This document shows, in pieces, positions 1-8,638 of a DNA stretch of 64,000 bases. The notes beneath the pieces were generated by a model. The model saw only the letters and a program-made list of their open reading frames with translations, ran no database searches and had not been told where the DNA came from. The translations under genes and the position numbers were made by a program. Each line of letters opens with the position of its first letter. The first letter of the stretch is position 1. The stretch is from JAEKNW01 sp963678375. Lineage in GTDB: Bacteria > Cloacimonadota > Cloacimonadia > Cloacimonadales > JAFGVF01. The stretch lies in the NCBI GenBank assembly GCA_963678375.2, contig CAXXQH010000001.1, forward strand, positions 372,001 through 436,000, read 5' to 3'.

Positions 1-299
1 CGTAGGTCATGAGATGTGAAACTCATTGATTTACTATGATCTACTAAGATATAAGCGTTAACATTGGTCTCATCTTCAAATCTACGAACATAATATCTGT
101 CAGTTTTAGCATACTGTTTCCAGTCAATATCTTTAATTTGGTCTCCAGGAATATACTGTCTATAATCTGCAAACTCAACACTATATCCATGATAGGGTGA
201 TTTATGTAGTCCAACCATAAATCCTTCAACGATTTCCTGGACATTTAGGTGAAAAGCATTAAGAGTATTTACAACTTTTTCAGTTATTAAACTATTCAT
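1..299 (-). CDS. DUF58 family protein (N-terminal part, runs off the left edge)
   Basis: The first 99 residues are visible, starting at the ATG whose complement is 297-299; the rest lies beyond base 1. The reading includes HGYSVEFADYRQYIPGDQ followed by IDWKQYAKTDRYYVRRFE, the conserved N-terminal signature of DUF58 proteins, which usually sit beside MoxR AAA+ ATPases and vWA proteins. The family role is unsettled (often linked to envelope stress or assembly of vWA proteins). The start codon directly abuts the stop codon of the upstream small membrane protein, so translation is probably coupled. It is the last visible member of the nadA-pgsA operon. Family call is confident; function is not known. 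Confidence 0.85.
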   Translation of the reverse strand, partial: MNSLITEKVVNTLNAFHLNVQEIVEGFMVGLHKSPYHGYSVEFADYRQYIPGDQIKDIDWKQYAKTDRYYVRRFEDETNVNAYILVDHSKSMSFTSHDL

Positions 300-506
300 C
301 TAATCCTTTTTCTTATAGAATAGGGCTAGTGGAACTAGAACTAAATAACCAATAGATAGAATAATAGGTGAAATAGTTTTATCACCTAAATCATCACCTG
401 CATATTTCATAATGATATAGCCGATGATTATTACTATTACAGCAATTGTCAGCAAGACATAATTAGTTTTAGTTAGATTTAATTTATTAATATTCTTTTT
501 TTTCAT
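300..506 (-). CDS. Small two-helix membrane protein, DUF3098-like
   Basis: A 68-residue protein with a short basic N-terminus, a first hydrophobic helix at about residues 16-34, a polar loop with GDDLGDKTISP, and a second helix at about 46-63 ending in KKKD. The pattern (NYVLL start of helix 1, an IIMKYAG-type end, then an acidic loop and a P-containing helix 2) resembles DUF3098 proteins of Bacteroidota, which have no assigned function. It lies between the outer-membrane barrel gene and the DUF58 gene with no intergenic space to the latter. The family match is by eye and moderate. Confidence 0.6.
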   Translation of the reverse strand: MKKKNINKLNLTKTNYVLLTIAVIVIIIGYIIMKYAGDDLGDKTISPIILSIGYLVLVPLALFYKKKD

Positions 507-514
507 ATTACCTC

Positions 515-1282
515 TTAGAATTTTGTAGTATAAATAATTTGGAAAGACCTATCTAAGGTAATCTTTTCTTCTTGGTCGAAATTAGGTGCATTTTTTAATA
601 GATCATAAACAGTAAACTTGAACTGTAGATCAGGAATAATGAACCAACCAACAGAAAGATTAAGATAACCTTTTCCATCTCCATAGTGATCAAAATCATT
701 AGTTGAATTATAATTATCATTAAAGGCAAAATTATATTCTAGTAAAAAATTTAAGTCATCCCCGATACTTTGTCCCAAGGTAATAAAACTGTTTATATCC
801 TTATCTCCATCATCATTTTCTGTTGATTTATTAGCACCTATAATTATTTTAGATCCTCTAAGTAAAAGATCATTTTTTCCAATTGCAGCAAAGAATCCTG
901 GAGATTTAATTTGGTATCTGTTTTGTCCCTCAATCCATTTGCCATGCCCTTCAGAGTCAAATCCAACACTTAGAGCTGGGATATTAACTGTTTCTTTTAA
1001 AAGCTGAAATTTAGCTTTGAAGTCAATATGCTCATACCAATCAACTTCATTATTTCCGACAAAGTTTTCAGCTCCATAAGAAAAGCCTATTGAAAGTCTG
1101 TCAAAAAGACCAATATTTGATCCTAATCTCATACTAGAATCGCCATAGAATTTTGTACCAAAACTGTAATCCCCTCTATTTAAGACATTGGGTGTAGGTG
1201 TAGTAATTGATCGAAACTCATTAACGCCCATAACCACTGTTGCAATAGAGATTAATAAAATTGTAATGCTTAATTTTTTCAT
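515..1282 (-). CDS. Predicted outer-membrane beta-barrel protein
   Basis: 255 residues with a signal peptide (MKKLSITILLISIATVVMG) and no other hydrophobic helix. The mature part alternates polar and aromatic residues in short strands separated by acidic turns (for example NDDGDKD, NSTNDFDHYGDGKG) and ends in Phe, the usual last residue of a barrel inserted by the Bam complex. About 10-12 strands could be drawn. It resembles the YjbH-like/porin-like barrels annotated in FCB genomes, but I cannot assign a substrate. Its ATG overlaps the stop of the DUF4837 lipoprotein by 4 nt, so the two are translated together and may act together in the envelope. Confidence 0.65.
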   Translation of the reverse strand: MKKLSITILLISIATVVMGVNEFRSITTPTPNVLNRGDYSFGTKFYGDSSMRLGSNIGLFDRLSIGFSYGAENFVGNNEVDWYEHIDFKAKFQLLKETVNIPALSVGFDSEGHGKWIEGQNRYQIKSPGFFAAIGKNDLLLRGSKIIIGANKSTENDDGDKDINSFITLGQSIGDDLNFLLEYNFAFNDNYNSTNDFDHYGDGKGYLNLSVGWFIIPDLQFKFTVYDLLKNAPNFDQEEKITLDRSFQIIYTTKF

Positions 1283-2352
1283 TTCTTCTCCTTTATATTA
1301 AATGATTTAATTATTCCTTCTAATTCTGTAATATACGGAACTTTAGTTCCTGCAGGGTAGTAAACAGCAGTATCAATGAAATAAGCTGTAGCCGACATTT
1401 CATCATATATTGCATAGCTCTTGAAAGTTCCACCCATCTTGGTTTGGTCATTTTCCCAAGCGCCTTCCAATATATAACCATCATAACTATGTTCATCCCA
1501 AGTTGAGATTGTTTTTGGAAAAACTCTTGTACGCAACCAATCAACTTTATCACCATCCAGTATTTCCTTTCCAACTTTTCTACGACTAGCTTTGACCCAA
1601 TTTTCAGTGAATTGTGTATAGTCCATTTTTTCAGTATAGATGGTTATAAATTTATCTGGTAAAACAGTTTGTTTCTTTTTATATCTATAAATATAACTAA
1701 TCAAGTTTTGATCTTTGTCTTCTTTATAGAGCTGGAAAGTTGAGGGTATTTCTAGCTTATAATCATATCCTTTGAAAAGATTACTGAGAGTACCTCGATA
1801 ATAAACTCGTCTAGTCATTCGTTTCAGAAACCTTTTTTCATAATCCAAATATAAATTAGCAATTCTTGAGATAATAATACTTTCGAGTCCTTCATCATCA
1901 GTAGCCAGGATGAATGTCACAAGCTGGTCATCAGACCATTCATTTTGGTAAGTAAGAATCGCAGGGGAGCCAGCAATAATTTGATTTAGTTTTGCTTGTG
2001 GAATTTTATTTCTTATAAAAGCAGTGAAATTACTAGGAATATCCAGATTACAAATAAACATGATATTTTTTGCTTTTTTATATTCTTCGAAATCGTCAAA
2101 ATTCTTCCACTGGAGTTCAAAGATTCTTTCTTCTTGAGCTCCAGATAAAGGATAACCAAATTGTTGTTTCATGATTTCATTTGTCTTTGGGTCGAGAACT
2201 TGATTTGAGAAAAGGTAAACATCCTGATGATTACCATAAGATACAGGCTTACTGTTATCTGTGAAGTTTCCAACAGGCATATATGTATCATCTGACTTAT
2301 TACAGGCTAATAGAATGAGTGAGATTAAAATTAATAGTAATAAATGCTTCAC
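1279..2352 (-). CDS. DUF4837-type lipoprotein
   Basis: 357 residues. A lipoprotein signal peptide (LLLLILISLILLAC, Cys17) is followed by a Ser/Asp-rich linker. The body has the features I associate with DUF4837, a Bacteroidota lipoprotein family of unknown function: a first part with GNHQDVYLFSNQ and LSGAQEERIFELQW, then a KNIMFICNLD-type strand, and a C-terminal half with repeated WEND and YDGYILEGAWEN segments. It starts one base after pgsA ends and overlaps the downstream barrel gene by 4 nt. No catalytic motif is evident; a structural or envelope-assembly role is only inference. Confidence 0.6.
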   Translation of the reverse strand: MKHLLLLILISLILLACNKSDDTYMPVGNFTDNSKPVSYGNHQDVYLFSNQVLDPKTNEIMKQQFGYPLSGAQEERIFELQWKNFDDFEEYKKAKNIMFICNLDIPSNFTAFIRNKIPQAKLNQIIAGSPAILTYQNEWSDDQLVTFILATDDEGLESIIISRIANLYLDYEKRFLKRMTRRVYYRGTLSNLFKGYDYKLEIPSTFQLYKEDKDQNLISYIYRYKKKQTVLPDKFITIYTEKMDYTQFTENWVKASRRKVGKEILDGDKVDWLRTRVFPKTISTWDEHSYDGYILEGAWENDQTKMGGTFKSYAIYDEMSATAYFIDTAVYYPAGTKVPYITELEGIIKSFNIKEKK

Positions 2353-2889
2353 TTAAAAAAGCTCCTTAATGTTCTTAAAATAGGAAGCTCCAGAGAGAAG
2401 AGTAATAATTGCTACTCCCCAGAAATAAATATTGAGGTAGAGTGAATACTCAACTAAGTTAACATTTAAGCCTAAGAGTAAGAGAGATAAAGTCAAGCCC
2501 ACCATCTGGGTTACAGTCTTTATCTTTCCCCAGTTATTTGCAGCTAAGTAAATCTTTTTTTTCTTATAAACATCTCTTAAAACAGTAATCAACAATTCTC
2601 TGAAAGTTATAATTATAAATATCCATACTGATAGATACCCATGTTTCCCAAAACTTAATAAAGCAAGAGCAGATAATACTAGTAATTTATCAGCCAAAGG
2701 GTCCATTATCTTACCAAAATTAGAAATGACCTGATATTTTCTCGCAAGATAGCCATCAAAGTAATCAGTTATTGATGCTACGATAAATAGAACAAAGGCA
2801 AACATTAACTGATTCTGAGTAAAATAGTAGATAAAGAAGGGAATGATTATAACCCTCAGCATAGTAAGAATATTTGGAATATGTTTCAT
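2353..2889 (-). CDS. pgsA: CDP-diacylglycerol--glycerol-3-phosphate 3-phosphatidyltransferase
   Basis: 178-residue inner-membrane enzyme that commits CDP-diacylglycerol to phosphatidylglycerol by adding glycerol-3-phosphate. The CDP-alcohol phosphatidyltransferase motif D-x2-D-G-x2-A-R-x8-G-x3-D-x3-D is intact: Asp42, Asp45, Gly46, Ala49, Arg50, Gly59, Asp63, Asp67. The N-terminus PNILTMLRVIIIPFF and length are typical of PgsA rather than phosphatidylserine synthase, and five or six helices are apparent. It is separated by one base from the upstream membrane-protein gene, in the same operon as nadA and the trmN6-like gene. Confidence 0.92.
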   Translation of the reverse strand: MKHIPNILTMLRVIIIPFFIYYFTQNQLMFAFVLFIVASITDYFDGYLARKYQVISNFGKIMDPLADKLLVLSALALLSFGKHGYLSVWIFIIITFRELLITVLRDVYKKKKIYLAANNWGKIKTVTQMVGLTLSLLLLGLNVNLVEYSLYLNIYFWGVAIITLLSGASYFKNIKELF

Positions 2890-2890
2890 T

Positions 2891-3847
2891 TTATATTATT
2901 ATCCTTTCTTTTTTTGAAATAAAAATAACTAAATTAATAGCTATGAGTAAAATATTAAACACAAGGGGTCTGGTGTCAATATTTATATTGAATAACCCAT
3001 TGAAATCAATTATCAAAGAAGCGATTAGACCAATCAAAATGATAATCATGCTTAGAGATTTCTTAAACCAAAGTCCTTTATAGTATTTTCTTGGATGAAT
3101 ATGGCCTTTTAACAGAAACTTGATTTTTTCTTGATTATGGAGTCTTAAATAGTAGTCAATTAGTTGAATTAATACAGGAACAAATAATAATAAAAAAGCT
3201 ACTAAAAAGCCTTCAAAATAGTATTGGCGATGTAGTTGTTTCTGAAGTGTTGCTCTTTGAGAAACAATGAGTGAAAACTGATCCATTATTTCTTTAAACT
3301 TGCTTTTGTCAAAATAGTAGTGTTTGATATTTGATTTCACCGAAGGTATTTCATTACTATTTAGAAAAATATAACTATTTTCCTGTAAATATTCTTCAAT
3401 AGCAATAATCTGTTCTATAGCTCCAATATCTGGTAAAAGGGATACTAATAATTCATTTGGTAGATAAAGTTTCATCTTTTTCAATAAAGATTTATTAGAT
3501 TTGTTAAGATTAGAATTGTCCATAAACTCTTTAAGTTTACTATCAAATAAGAGAGTATCAATAAAGGAAGCTTGAGGTTGAATAGTAATACTTTGAAAGT
3601 CTTCTTCTGAAAACTGTCCCATAATATCGTTACGAACTTGATTTAGCTCTGAGTTATTAGTAGAATAAATTGACAAGCTCAAGGAAGCTAAGTCGTTAAT
3701 AAGAGCTTCTTCTTCATTAGAAAGCTGAAGTTGAGCTTCCTCTCCCATGGATCTACTTACTAGCTTTAGATAATTTTGATAAGCTAGAGAAATAGAAATT
3801 AGAATGACAACTACAAGCAAGTTTAGAATAATGAATCTTTTCTTCAT
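2891..3847 (-). CDS. Membrane protein of unknown function, partner of the ABC-like ATPase
   Basis: 318 residues. One N-terminal helix (about 6-23), a long polar, Ser/Asn/Leu-rich region of about 185 residues that would be periplasmic, then a helix at about 211-231, a basic cytoplasmic loop (HIHPRKYYKGLWFKKS), and two more helices near the C-terminus ending in SKKERIII. This one-helix, large extracytoplasmic domain, three-helix layout resembles MacB/FtsX-type permeases, but I see no sequence signature. Its ATG overlaps the last base of the ATPase stop, so the pair is probably a two-component transporter or mechanotransmitter. Function unassigned. Confidence 0.55.
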   Translation of the reverse strand: MKKRFIILNLLVVVILISISLAYQNYLKLVSRSMGEEAQLQLSNEEEALINDLASLSLSIYSTNNSELNQVRNDIMGQFSEEDFQSITIQPQASFIDTLLFDSKLKEFMDNSNLNKSNKSLLKKMKLYLPNELLVSLLPDIGAIEQIIAIEEYLQENSYIFLNSNEIPSVKSNIKHYYFDKSKFKEIMDQFSLIVSQRATLQKQLHRQYYFEGFLVAFLLLFVPVLIQLIDYYLRLHNQEKIKFLLKGHIHPRKYYKGLWFKKSLSMIIILIGLIASLIIDFNGLFNINIDTRPLVFNILLIAINLVIFISKKERIII

Positions 3848-4437
3848 TAGCTTACCACTCCATCTTCATTAATAGTAAAAGTATTATCCATTTCAGGTAC
3901 CTTGAGACTAGAGGTTAGCAAGACACTTCCTCCTTCAGATTTATATTTAGACAAGAGCTTTCCAACAATGGCTAAATTCTCATGAGAATAACATTTATCA
4001 AAATCATCTATAATTAGAAGACTGGGGTTAAAACCGCAAGCTATAGCTAATTCAACTAATCTTTGTTTTGTAGTTGACAAGTCTTGAACTGTAATCTGTA
4101 GTTCGTTTTCTAGATCAGCCATAAAGGCATAATCATAGATAGTATCAAGTTGTTTTTTACTTCCATAAGAAAGATTGAAACTAACACTTTTATCTCTTAA
4201 TAAGATAATTTCTTTTGTAAGTAAATATGAATCACTTTTTAATTTATCTAAGTTCTGAAAGTCTATCATTCCTTTGTAATCTCTATAAATACCGTGTATT
4301 GTTCTTGTTAACAGGGACTTACCTTTTCTTTGACCACCTACTATAGCATTTATAGAAGCTTCTGGTAATATCATCTCTGGAACTCTAACCACTACTCTCT
4401 TATTCCTTATTACTTCTAAATCATTAATCTGTAACAT
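3847..4437 (-). CDS. Divergent ABC-type ATPase with non-canonical catalytic motifs
   Basis: 196 residues, short for an ABC ATPase. Walker A is GGQRKGKS (residues 34-41). The signature position reads LSTTKQ in place of LSGGQ. Walker B is SLLIIDDF, with Asp where the catalytic Glu should be, and the H-loop region reads LLTSSLKVP with no His. The fold order and spacing still match ABC ATPases, so ATP binding is likely but hydrolysis may be weak or regulated. It overlaps the trmN6-like gene by 14 nt and the membrane protein by 1 nt. A diverged FtsE-like or LolD-like role is possible; the substrate is unknown. Confidence 0.65.
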   Translation of the reverse strand: MLQINDLEVIRNKRVVVRVPEMILPEASINAIVGGQRKGKSLLTRTIHGIYRDYKGMIDFQNLDKLKSDSYLLTKEIILLRDKSVSFNLSYGSKKQLDTIYDYAFMADLENELQITVQDLSTTKQRLVELAIACGFNPSLLIIDDFDKCYSHENLAIVGKLLSKYKSEGGSVLLTSSLKVPEMDNTFTINEDGVVS

Positions 4438-5062
4438 ATTTTAATCCACTAATTATTATTTTATTTGTTTCAATCTGTTCAAGTAAGTCAAATCTTTCAT
4501 CAGTAAAATAAAATGATAAATCATCTTTCCTGTTAGCTGAGTAGAGCAAGTAAGCTAGTCCATTAACTTTTAAGTTTTTCACAAGAGCTTCTAATATATC
4601 CTGCATTTTACATGAAATCTCAAATTTAGCTATATTTCGTCTTTTTGATGGACTTAATCTTCCCTTCCCTACTTCGATATATGGTGGGTTAGCAATGATA
4701 ATATCAAAGCTATTATCAAATTTAAAGTCTCTTAAATCACCATTAATAATTTTAACATCTAAGTTTTGAATCTTACAGTTATATTGAGCTAGCAAAGCCT
4801 GTTCAGAATCTATTTCAATACCAGTGATTTCCCAGTGTGGAAATATTTTCTTCAACATTATGGCATTTATACCATTTCCAAGACCAAGCTCAAGAACCTT
4901 AAGTTTCTGATCTTTTAAACTCTTGAACCTTTTAATCAAGAGTTTATTGAATATCTCATTATCACTGGAGACTTTTTGTCCTTCCTTATGCTGATAAATC
5001 TCAGATCCATCAGGTAGGCGGACTAAGCTAGAATTAGCTTTCAACCAAATACTATCAAGCAT
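4424..5062 (-). CDS. TrmN6/YfiC-like tRNA (adenine-N6)-methyltransferase
   Basis: 212 residues, class I SAM methyltransferase. Motif I is VLELGLGNGINAIML, an acidic residue ends strand 2 (ITGIEIDSEQ), and the catalytic motif is IIANPPYIEVGKG, the NPPY signature of N6-adenine (or N5-glutamine) methyltransferases. The residues after it (SPSKRRNIAKFEISC, then a helix and a final VNGLAYLLYS strand) match the TrmN6 pattern in which an Arg/Ala/Glu stretch follows NPPY. TrmN6 modifies A37 of tRNA-Val. The size excludes PrmC, which has an extra N-terminal domain. It follows nadA by 14 nt and overlaps the ATPase gene. Confidence 0.75.
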   Translation of the reverse strand: MLDSIWLKANSSLVRLPDGSEIYQHKEGQKVSSDNEIFNKLLIKRFKSLKDQKLKVLELGLGNGINAIMLKKIFPHWEITGIEIDSEQALLAQYNCKIQNLDVKIINGDLRDFKFDNSFDIIIANPPYIEVGKGRLSPSKRRNIAKFEISCKMQDILEALVKNLKVNGLAYLLYSANRKDDLSFYFTDERFDLLEQIETNKIIISGLKYVTD

Positions 5063-5076
5063 GATTTAAGATAATT

Positions 5077-5985
5077 TTAAGATAGTTTTAACATTGCATC
5101 AATACTCTTCTTGGCTTGCAAACGAAGTTCTTTTGGCAAAGTTATCTCAAACTGTTCTTTTTGAAGACTAATTAAAACATCTTCGATATGAATCTTTTTC
5201 ATATTTACGCATACAGCTTTATTTGCTAAAGGAATAATACTCTTTCCTGGGTTATCGCGTTTTATTTGCTCATATAGTCCAACTTCTGTCCCAATTATCA
5301 GGTTATCATGTTCTTTAGCATAGTCTGCCATACCTTTGGTAGAAGCCACAAGATCAGCATATTTAAGAATCTCAGTTGGACATTCTGGGTGGACTAAAAG
5401 TTTGTGCTTAGGATATTCCTTCTTTGCATCAAGCACATCCTGCTTTGACATCTTAATATGATGAACAGGACAGTAACCATCCCAGACAATTATATGTCTA
5501 TTAGTTTGATGAGCAGCGTATGTCCCTAAATTTTGATCAGGAACAAAGAGAATTTTTTGATCTCTTGGGAAAGTTTCTATGATTTTAACTGCATTTGAAG
5601 AAGTACAGCAGATATCACTTTCGGCCTTAACTTCAGCAGTTGAATTAACATAGCACATAACTATTGCATTAGGATGATTGCTTTTAAACTGAATCAACTG
5701 GTCTCTAGTAATCATTTCAGCCATAGGGCAACCAGCATCTTCTACTGGAAGAAGTACTTTAGTCTTAGGTGAGAGAATCTTTGCAGTCTCTGCCATAAAC
5801 TTCACACCACAGAATAGTATTATGTCTGCTTTAACCTTACTTGCTTCGATAGATAACTGGAGAGAATCCCCAACAAAATCTGCAATATCTTGAACATCTA
5901 AAGTTACATAGTTGTGAGCCAATATAACAGCTCTCTTTTCTTTTTTTAATCTATTTATTTCATTTATTAACTCTTGCTTTTCCAT
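5077..5985 (-). CDS. nadA: Quinolinate synthase
   Basis: 302 residues. NadA condenses iminoaspartate with dihydroxyacetone phosphate to quinolinate in de novo NAD synthesis, using a [4Fe-4S] cluster. Seen here: AHNY near residue 23, GDSLQLS at 39-45, the first cluster Cys in LFCGVKFMAETA (Cys59), the substrate-binding CYVNSTAEVKAESDICCTSSNA, the second cluster Cys in HPECPTEI and the third in KAVCVNMKKI. All three ligands are present and length is normal. nadB and nadC are not in the window. The first gene of a nine-gene minus-strand operon; an oxygen-sensitive enzyme consistent with anaerobic life. Confidence 0.95.
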   Translation of the reverse strand: MEKQELINEINRLKKEKRAVILAHNYVTLDVQDIADFVGDSLQLSIEASKVKADIILFCGVKFMAETAKILSPKTKVLLPVEDAGCPMAEMITRDQLIQFKSNHPNAIVMCYVNSTAEVKAESDICCTSSNAVKIIETFPRDQKILFVPDQNLGTYAAHQTNRHIIVWDGYCPVHHIKMSKQDVLDAKKEYPKHKLLVHPECPTEILKYADLVASTKGMADYAKEHDNLIIGTEVGLYEQIKRDNPGKSIIPLANKAVCVNMKKIHIEDVLISLQKEQFEITLPKELRLQAKKSIDAMLKLS

Positions 5986-6140
5986 CTTTTCCTCTATTAT
6001 TATTACATTTTATTTTTTCTTTAAGAGACTGCTCCTGTGTCCCCTCATTTAGGAGATATCGCTAGTAGCTTATGTCTCAATATCTATATTCTTCAAACTT
6101 TAATCACTTCTCTGAACTCGTAAGTCGTCCCAATTTTTCT

Positions 6141-6575
6141 TTACAAGTTAGTATGTCCAAATCCACCTTGCCCTCTAAGAGTTTCGGATAACTCATCTAC
6201 TATATCCCAAACAGGTTCTTCGTACTTACTGATAACCATTTGGGCTATCCTCATGCCATTAGTTACAGTAAAGTGTTCATTACTAAAATTATATAGTATC
6301 ACCTTGACTTCACCTCTATAATCAGGATCAATTGTACCTGGTGAGTTCAATACCCCAATTTGATGTTTGAGAGCTAATCCACTCCGGGGTCTCACTTGTA
6401 CTTCGTAGCCTGGTTCAATAGCAATAGCTAAACCTGTTGGAACAAGTACAAGACTTTTAGGTTCAATTATAATATTCTTATCAAGACAAGCACAGATATC
6501 ATAACCTGCAGCATGCTCTGAGTATCTCTGAGGTAGGCTAGCATTCTTGTGAATTCTCTTTACTTCAATTTTCAT
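6141..6575 (-). CDS. dut: dUTP diphosphatase
   Basis: 144 residues, trimeric dUTPase that hydrolyses dUTP to dUMP and keeps uracil out of DNA. All five family motifs are readable: AGYDICACL (I), RPRSGLALKH (II), GVLNSPGTIDPDYRGEV (III, uracil recognition), RIAQMVI (IV) and the C-terminal P-loop-like RGQGGFGHTNL (V), which closes over the nucleotide. The gene overlaps ispA by one base and is the last of the ftsY-xseB-ispA-dut unit. Confidence 0.96.
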   Translation of the reverse strand: MKIEVKRIHKNASLPQRYSEHAAGYDICACLDKNIIIEPKSLVLVPTGLAIAIEPGYEVQVRPRSGLALKHQIGVLNSPGTIDPDYRGEVKVILYNFSNEHFTVTNGMRIAQMVISKYEEPVWDIVDELSETLRGQGGFGHTNL

Positions 6576-7471
6576 TAGAATTTTCTTGTAAGAATGAAAT
6601 CAGTTAGAAGGTTTAATTTTTCAGCTTTATCTCCATAATGCGAGAGAATCTTCTTAGCACTATTGATGAGTTTTTCAGCCATTTCATGTGATTTATCAAG
6701 ACCATATACAGCTGGGAAAGTTGCTTTTTGTACTTCAGCATCCTTACCAATGGTTTTCCCTAAAACAGCTGTGGATCCTTCAATATCTAAAATATCATCT
6801 ACTACTTGAAAGGCAAGTCCTATCTTCGAAGCATATTTATCGAGTCTTTCAATATCTTCTTGAGGTGCATTAGCAGCTAAGCAACCAAATCTAACTGCTA
6901 AATTTAGTAGTTTAGCTGTTTTATTTTCATGGATATATTCAAGTGTTTTCTTAGTCACTTTCTTATTCTCATAGGCAATATCATTCATCTGACCTGATAT
7001 AATACCGTCAGCACCAGCAGTAGTCGCCAGTTCTTTAATATACATTAATTTCTCTTCATCTGAAAATGGAGAATTAGCTAGTAAATCGAAAGCAGATACT
7101 AAAAGAGCATCTCCTGCTAAAAGAGCAATATCAGACCCATACAAGACATGACAACTTTTTTTCCCTCTTCGCATATCATCGTTATCAATTTCAGGGAGAT
7201 CATCATGAATGAGAGTATAGGTATGTAATAATTCAATAGCACCAGCTAGGTATTTTACTTTTGAAAAATCACTATCAAAAAGAGAGTATATCGAAAGGGT
7301 TAGATAAGGTCTAATTCTCTTTCCACCAGCAAACAAGGTATGTCTTATTGCTTTATGTATTTGCTTTGGATATTCATCTTTTCTAGGTAGAAACCTATCT
7401 AAAACAATATTTACTATTTCTCTTTTTTCTCTAATATCTCTTTTAATCATCATTGATTTTTGATTAGACAT
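6575..7471 (-). CDS. ispA: Farnesyl/geranyl diphosphate synthase (class IA prenyltransferase)
   Basis: 298 residues, cytosolic polyprenyl synthase making C15 (or C20) diphosphate for quinone and undecaprenyl synthesis. The first Asp-rich motif is DDLPEIDNDDMRRGKKSCH with the two-residue insert typical of bacterial type II FPP synthases; Glu replaces the usual Ala/Met between the aspartates. The second is FQVVDDILDIEG. GGKRIRPYL (substrate-binding) and the HTYTLIHDDL chain-length region are present. Product length cannot be fixed from sequence. It lies 3 nt after xseB, the usual xseB-ispA partnership. Confidence 0.93.
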   Translation of the reverse strand: MSNQKSMMIKRDIREKREIVNIVLDRFLPRKDEYPKQIHKAIRHTLFAGGKRIRPYLTLSIYSLFDSDFSKVKYLAGAIELLHTYTLIHDDLPEIDNDDMRRGKKSCHVLYGSDIALLAGDALLVSAFDLLANSPFSDEEKLMYIKELATTAGADGIISGQMNDIAYENKKVTKKTLEYIHENKTAKLLNLAVRFGCLAANAPQEDIERLDKYASKIGLAFQVVDDILDIEGSTAVLGKTIGKDAEVQKATFPAVYGLDKSHEMAEKLINSAKKILSHYGDKAEKLNLLTDFILTRKF

Positions 7472-7474
7472 TTA

Positions 7475-7687
7475 TTACTTCTCCTGATTCTTTCGGTTAA
7501 TAACTTCAATTTTTTCTTCAAATTTATTTAATTGCTTCTCACAAAAATCTAGCAAGTACTTTCCTCTTTCATAGAGTTCCATCATCTTTTCTAGAGAGAT
7601 TTCAGCATCTTCTAGTTTTTCAACAACTTCATTAAGTTCTTTAACAGCTGTTTCATATTTTAAAGCTTCCGTTTTCTTTGATTCCAT
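7475..7687 (-). CDS. xseB: Exodeoxyribonuclease VII small subunit
   Basis: 70 residues, acidic and helical, with the XseB core KYETAVKELNEVVEKLEDAE-type heptads followed by SLEKMMELYERGKYLLDFCE. The protein forms the long helical wings of exonuclease VII, which degrades single-stranded DNA during mismatch and damage repair. The catalytic large subunit xseA is not in this window. Spacing to ftsY upstream is 9 nt and to ispA downstream is 3 nt, so it is cotranscribed. Confidence 0.92.
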   Translation of the reverse strand: MESKKTEALKYETAVKELNEVVEKLEDAEISLEKMMELYERGKYLLDFCEKQLNKFEEKIEVINRKNQEK

Positions 7688-7696
7688 TTTTCTTCC

Positions 7697-8623
7697 TTAA
7701 GTAAACATAGCGTCGACAAAATCTTTGGCATCGAAATCTTGCAAATCTTCTATTCCCTCACCAACACCAATTAGTTTAACTGGAATATTTAAAACTTTTT
7801 TAATATTTAAAATTATTCCACCCTTAGCAGTACCGTCTAATTTAGTTAATACTAATCCTGTAAGTGGAACTATACCATTGAAGGTTTTAGCTTGATTTAC
7901 TGCATTTTGACCAGTTGTAGAATCAAGAACTAAGAAAACTTCATGAGGTCCTTCTGGTGCAACTTTCTTAATTGTTCTGTAAATCTTTTCTAGTTCTTTC
8001 ATTAAGTTTGCTCGATTATGTTGTCTTCCAGCAGTATCAATCATAACAACATCTTTACCCTTAGCAATAGCAGATCTTATGCCATCAAAAACCACTGCTG
8101 AAGGATCTGCCCCTTGAGCTTGCTTGACAATATCAACATTCGCTCTATCTGACCAAATAGTTAACTGCTCAACAGCTGCAGCTCTGAAAGTATCACCTGC
8201 TATCATTAAAACAGACTTTCCCTCATCATTAAATCTTTTAGCTAATTTCCCGATTGTAGTAGTTTTACCAACTCCATTAACTCCGATAAATAAGATAATA
8301 TATGGCTTTGTATCACCCATCACAAATACTTCTTCTCTTTCTTCATAACCGGACATTAATTCTTCAGTCATTATGTTCTTTATTATTTCCTGAACAACTT
8401 CAGTTTCTTTAACTTTATTTATTCTAATTTCATCACGGAGTTTATCAATAATTTTTGTGGTCATCTCAATCCCAGTGTCTCCCTGGAGTAAGATTTCTTC
8501 TAACTGTTCTAAAAGTTCTTCATCAACCACACCTCTAAGCTTTACTGCTTCGGCAATTTTACCTATGAAATTATTTTTAGTAGTAGCTAATTTATCTTTT
8601 AGCTTCTTCACAAATTTAAACAT
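7697..8623 (-). CDS. ftsY: Signal recognition particle receptor FtsY
   Basis: About 308 residues from the preferred start MFKFVKKLK; an in-frame ATG five codons upstream (8638) is less likely because family N-termini begin with a basic amphipathic helix. The N domain is about residues 1-95. The G domain has G1 GVNGVGKTTTIGKLA, the DTFRAAA insert-box region, DTAGRQHN and TKLDGTAKGG, and a C-terminal GVGEGIEDLQDFDAKDFVDA characteristic of FtsY. It docks SRP-ribosome complexes at the membrane. There is no acidic A domain. First gene of ftsY-xseB-ispA-dut. Confidence 0.95.
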   Translation of the reverse strand: MFKFVKKLKDKLATTKNNFIGKIAEAVKLRGVVDEELLEQLEEILLQGDTGIEMTTKIIDKLRDEIRINKVKETEVVQEIIKNIMTEELMSGYEEREEVFVMGDTKPYIILFIGVNGVGKTTTIGKLAKRFNDEGKSVLMIAGDTFRAAAVEQLTIWSDRANVDIVKQAQGADPSAVVFDGIRSAIAKGKDVVMIDTAGRQHNRANLMKELEKIYRTIKKVAPEGPHEVFLVLDSTTGQNAVNQAKTFNGIVPLTGLVLTKLDGTAKGGIILNIKKVLNIPVKLIGVGEGIEDLQDFDAKDFVDAMFT

Positions 8624-8638
8624 TACTCTGCTCCTCAA

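Noticed and set aside
44..244. 66-codon minus-strand frame at the left edge
   Set aside because: Overlaps the DUF58 reading frame, which carries the family signature and runs off the edge.
5986..6140. Copy of the G-rich module (reverse orientation, about 6029-6055)
   Set aside because: Similarity to GAGGGGGATACAGGGGGTG is limited to short pieces; too degenerate to list as a feature without an alignment score.
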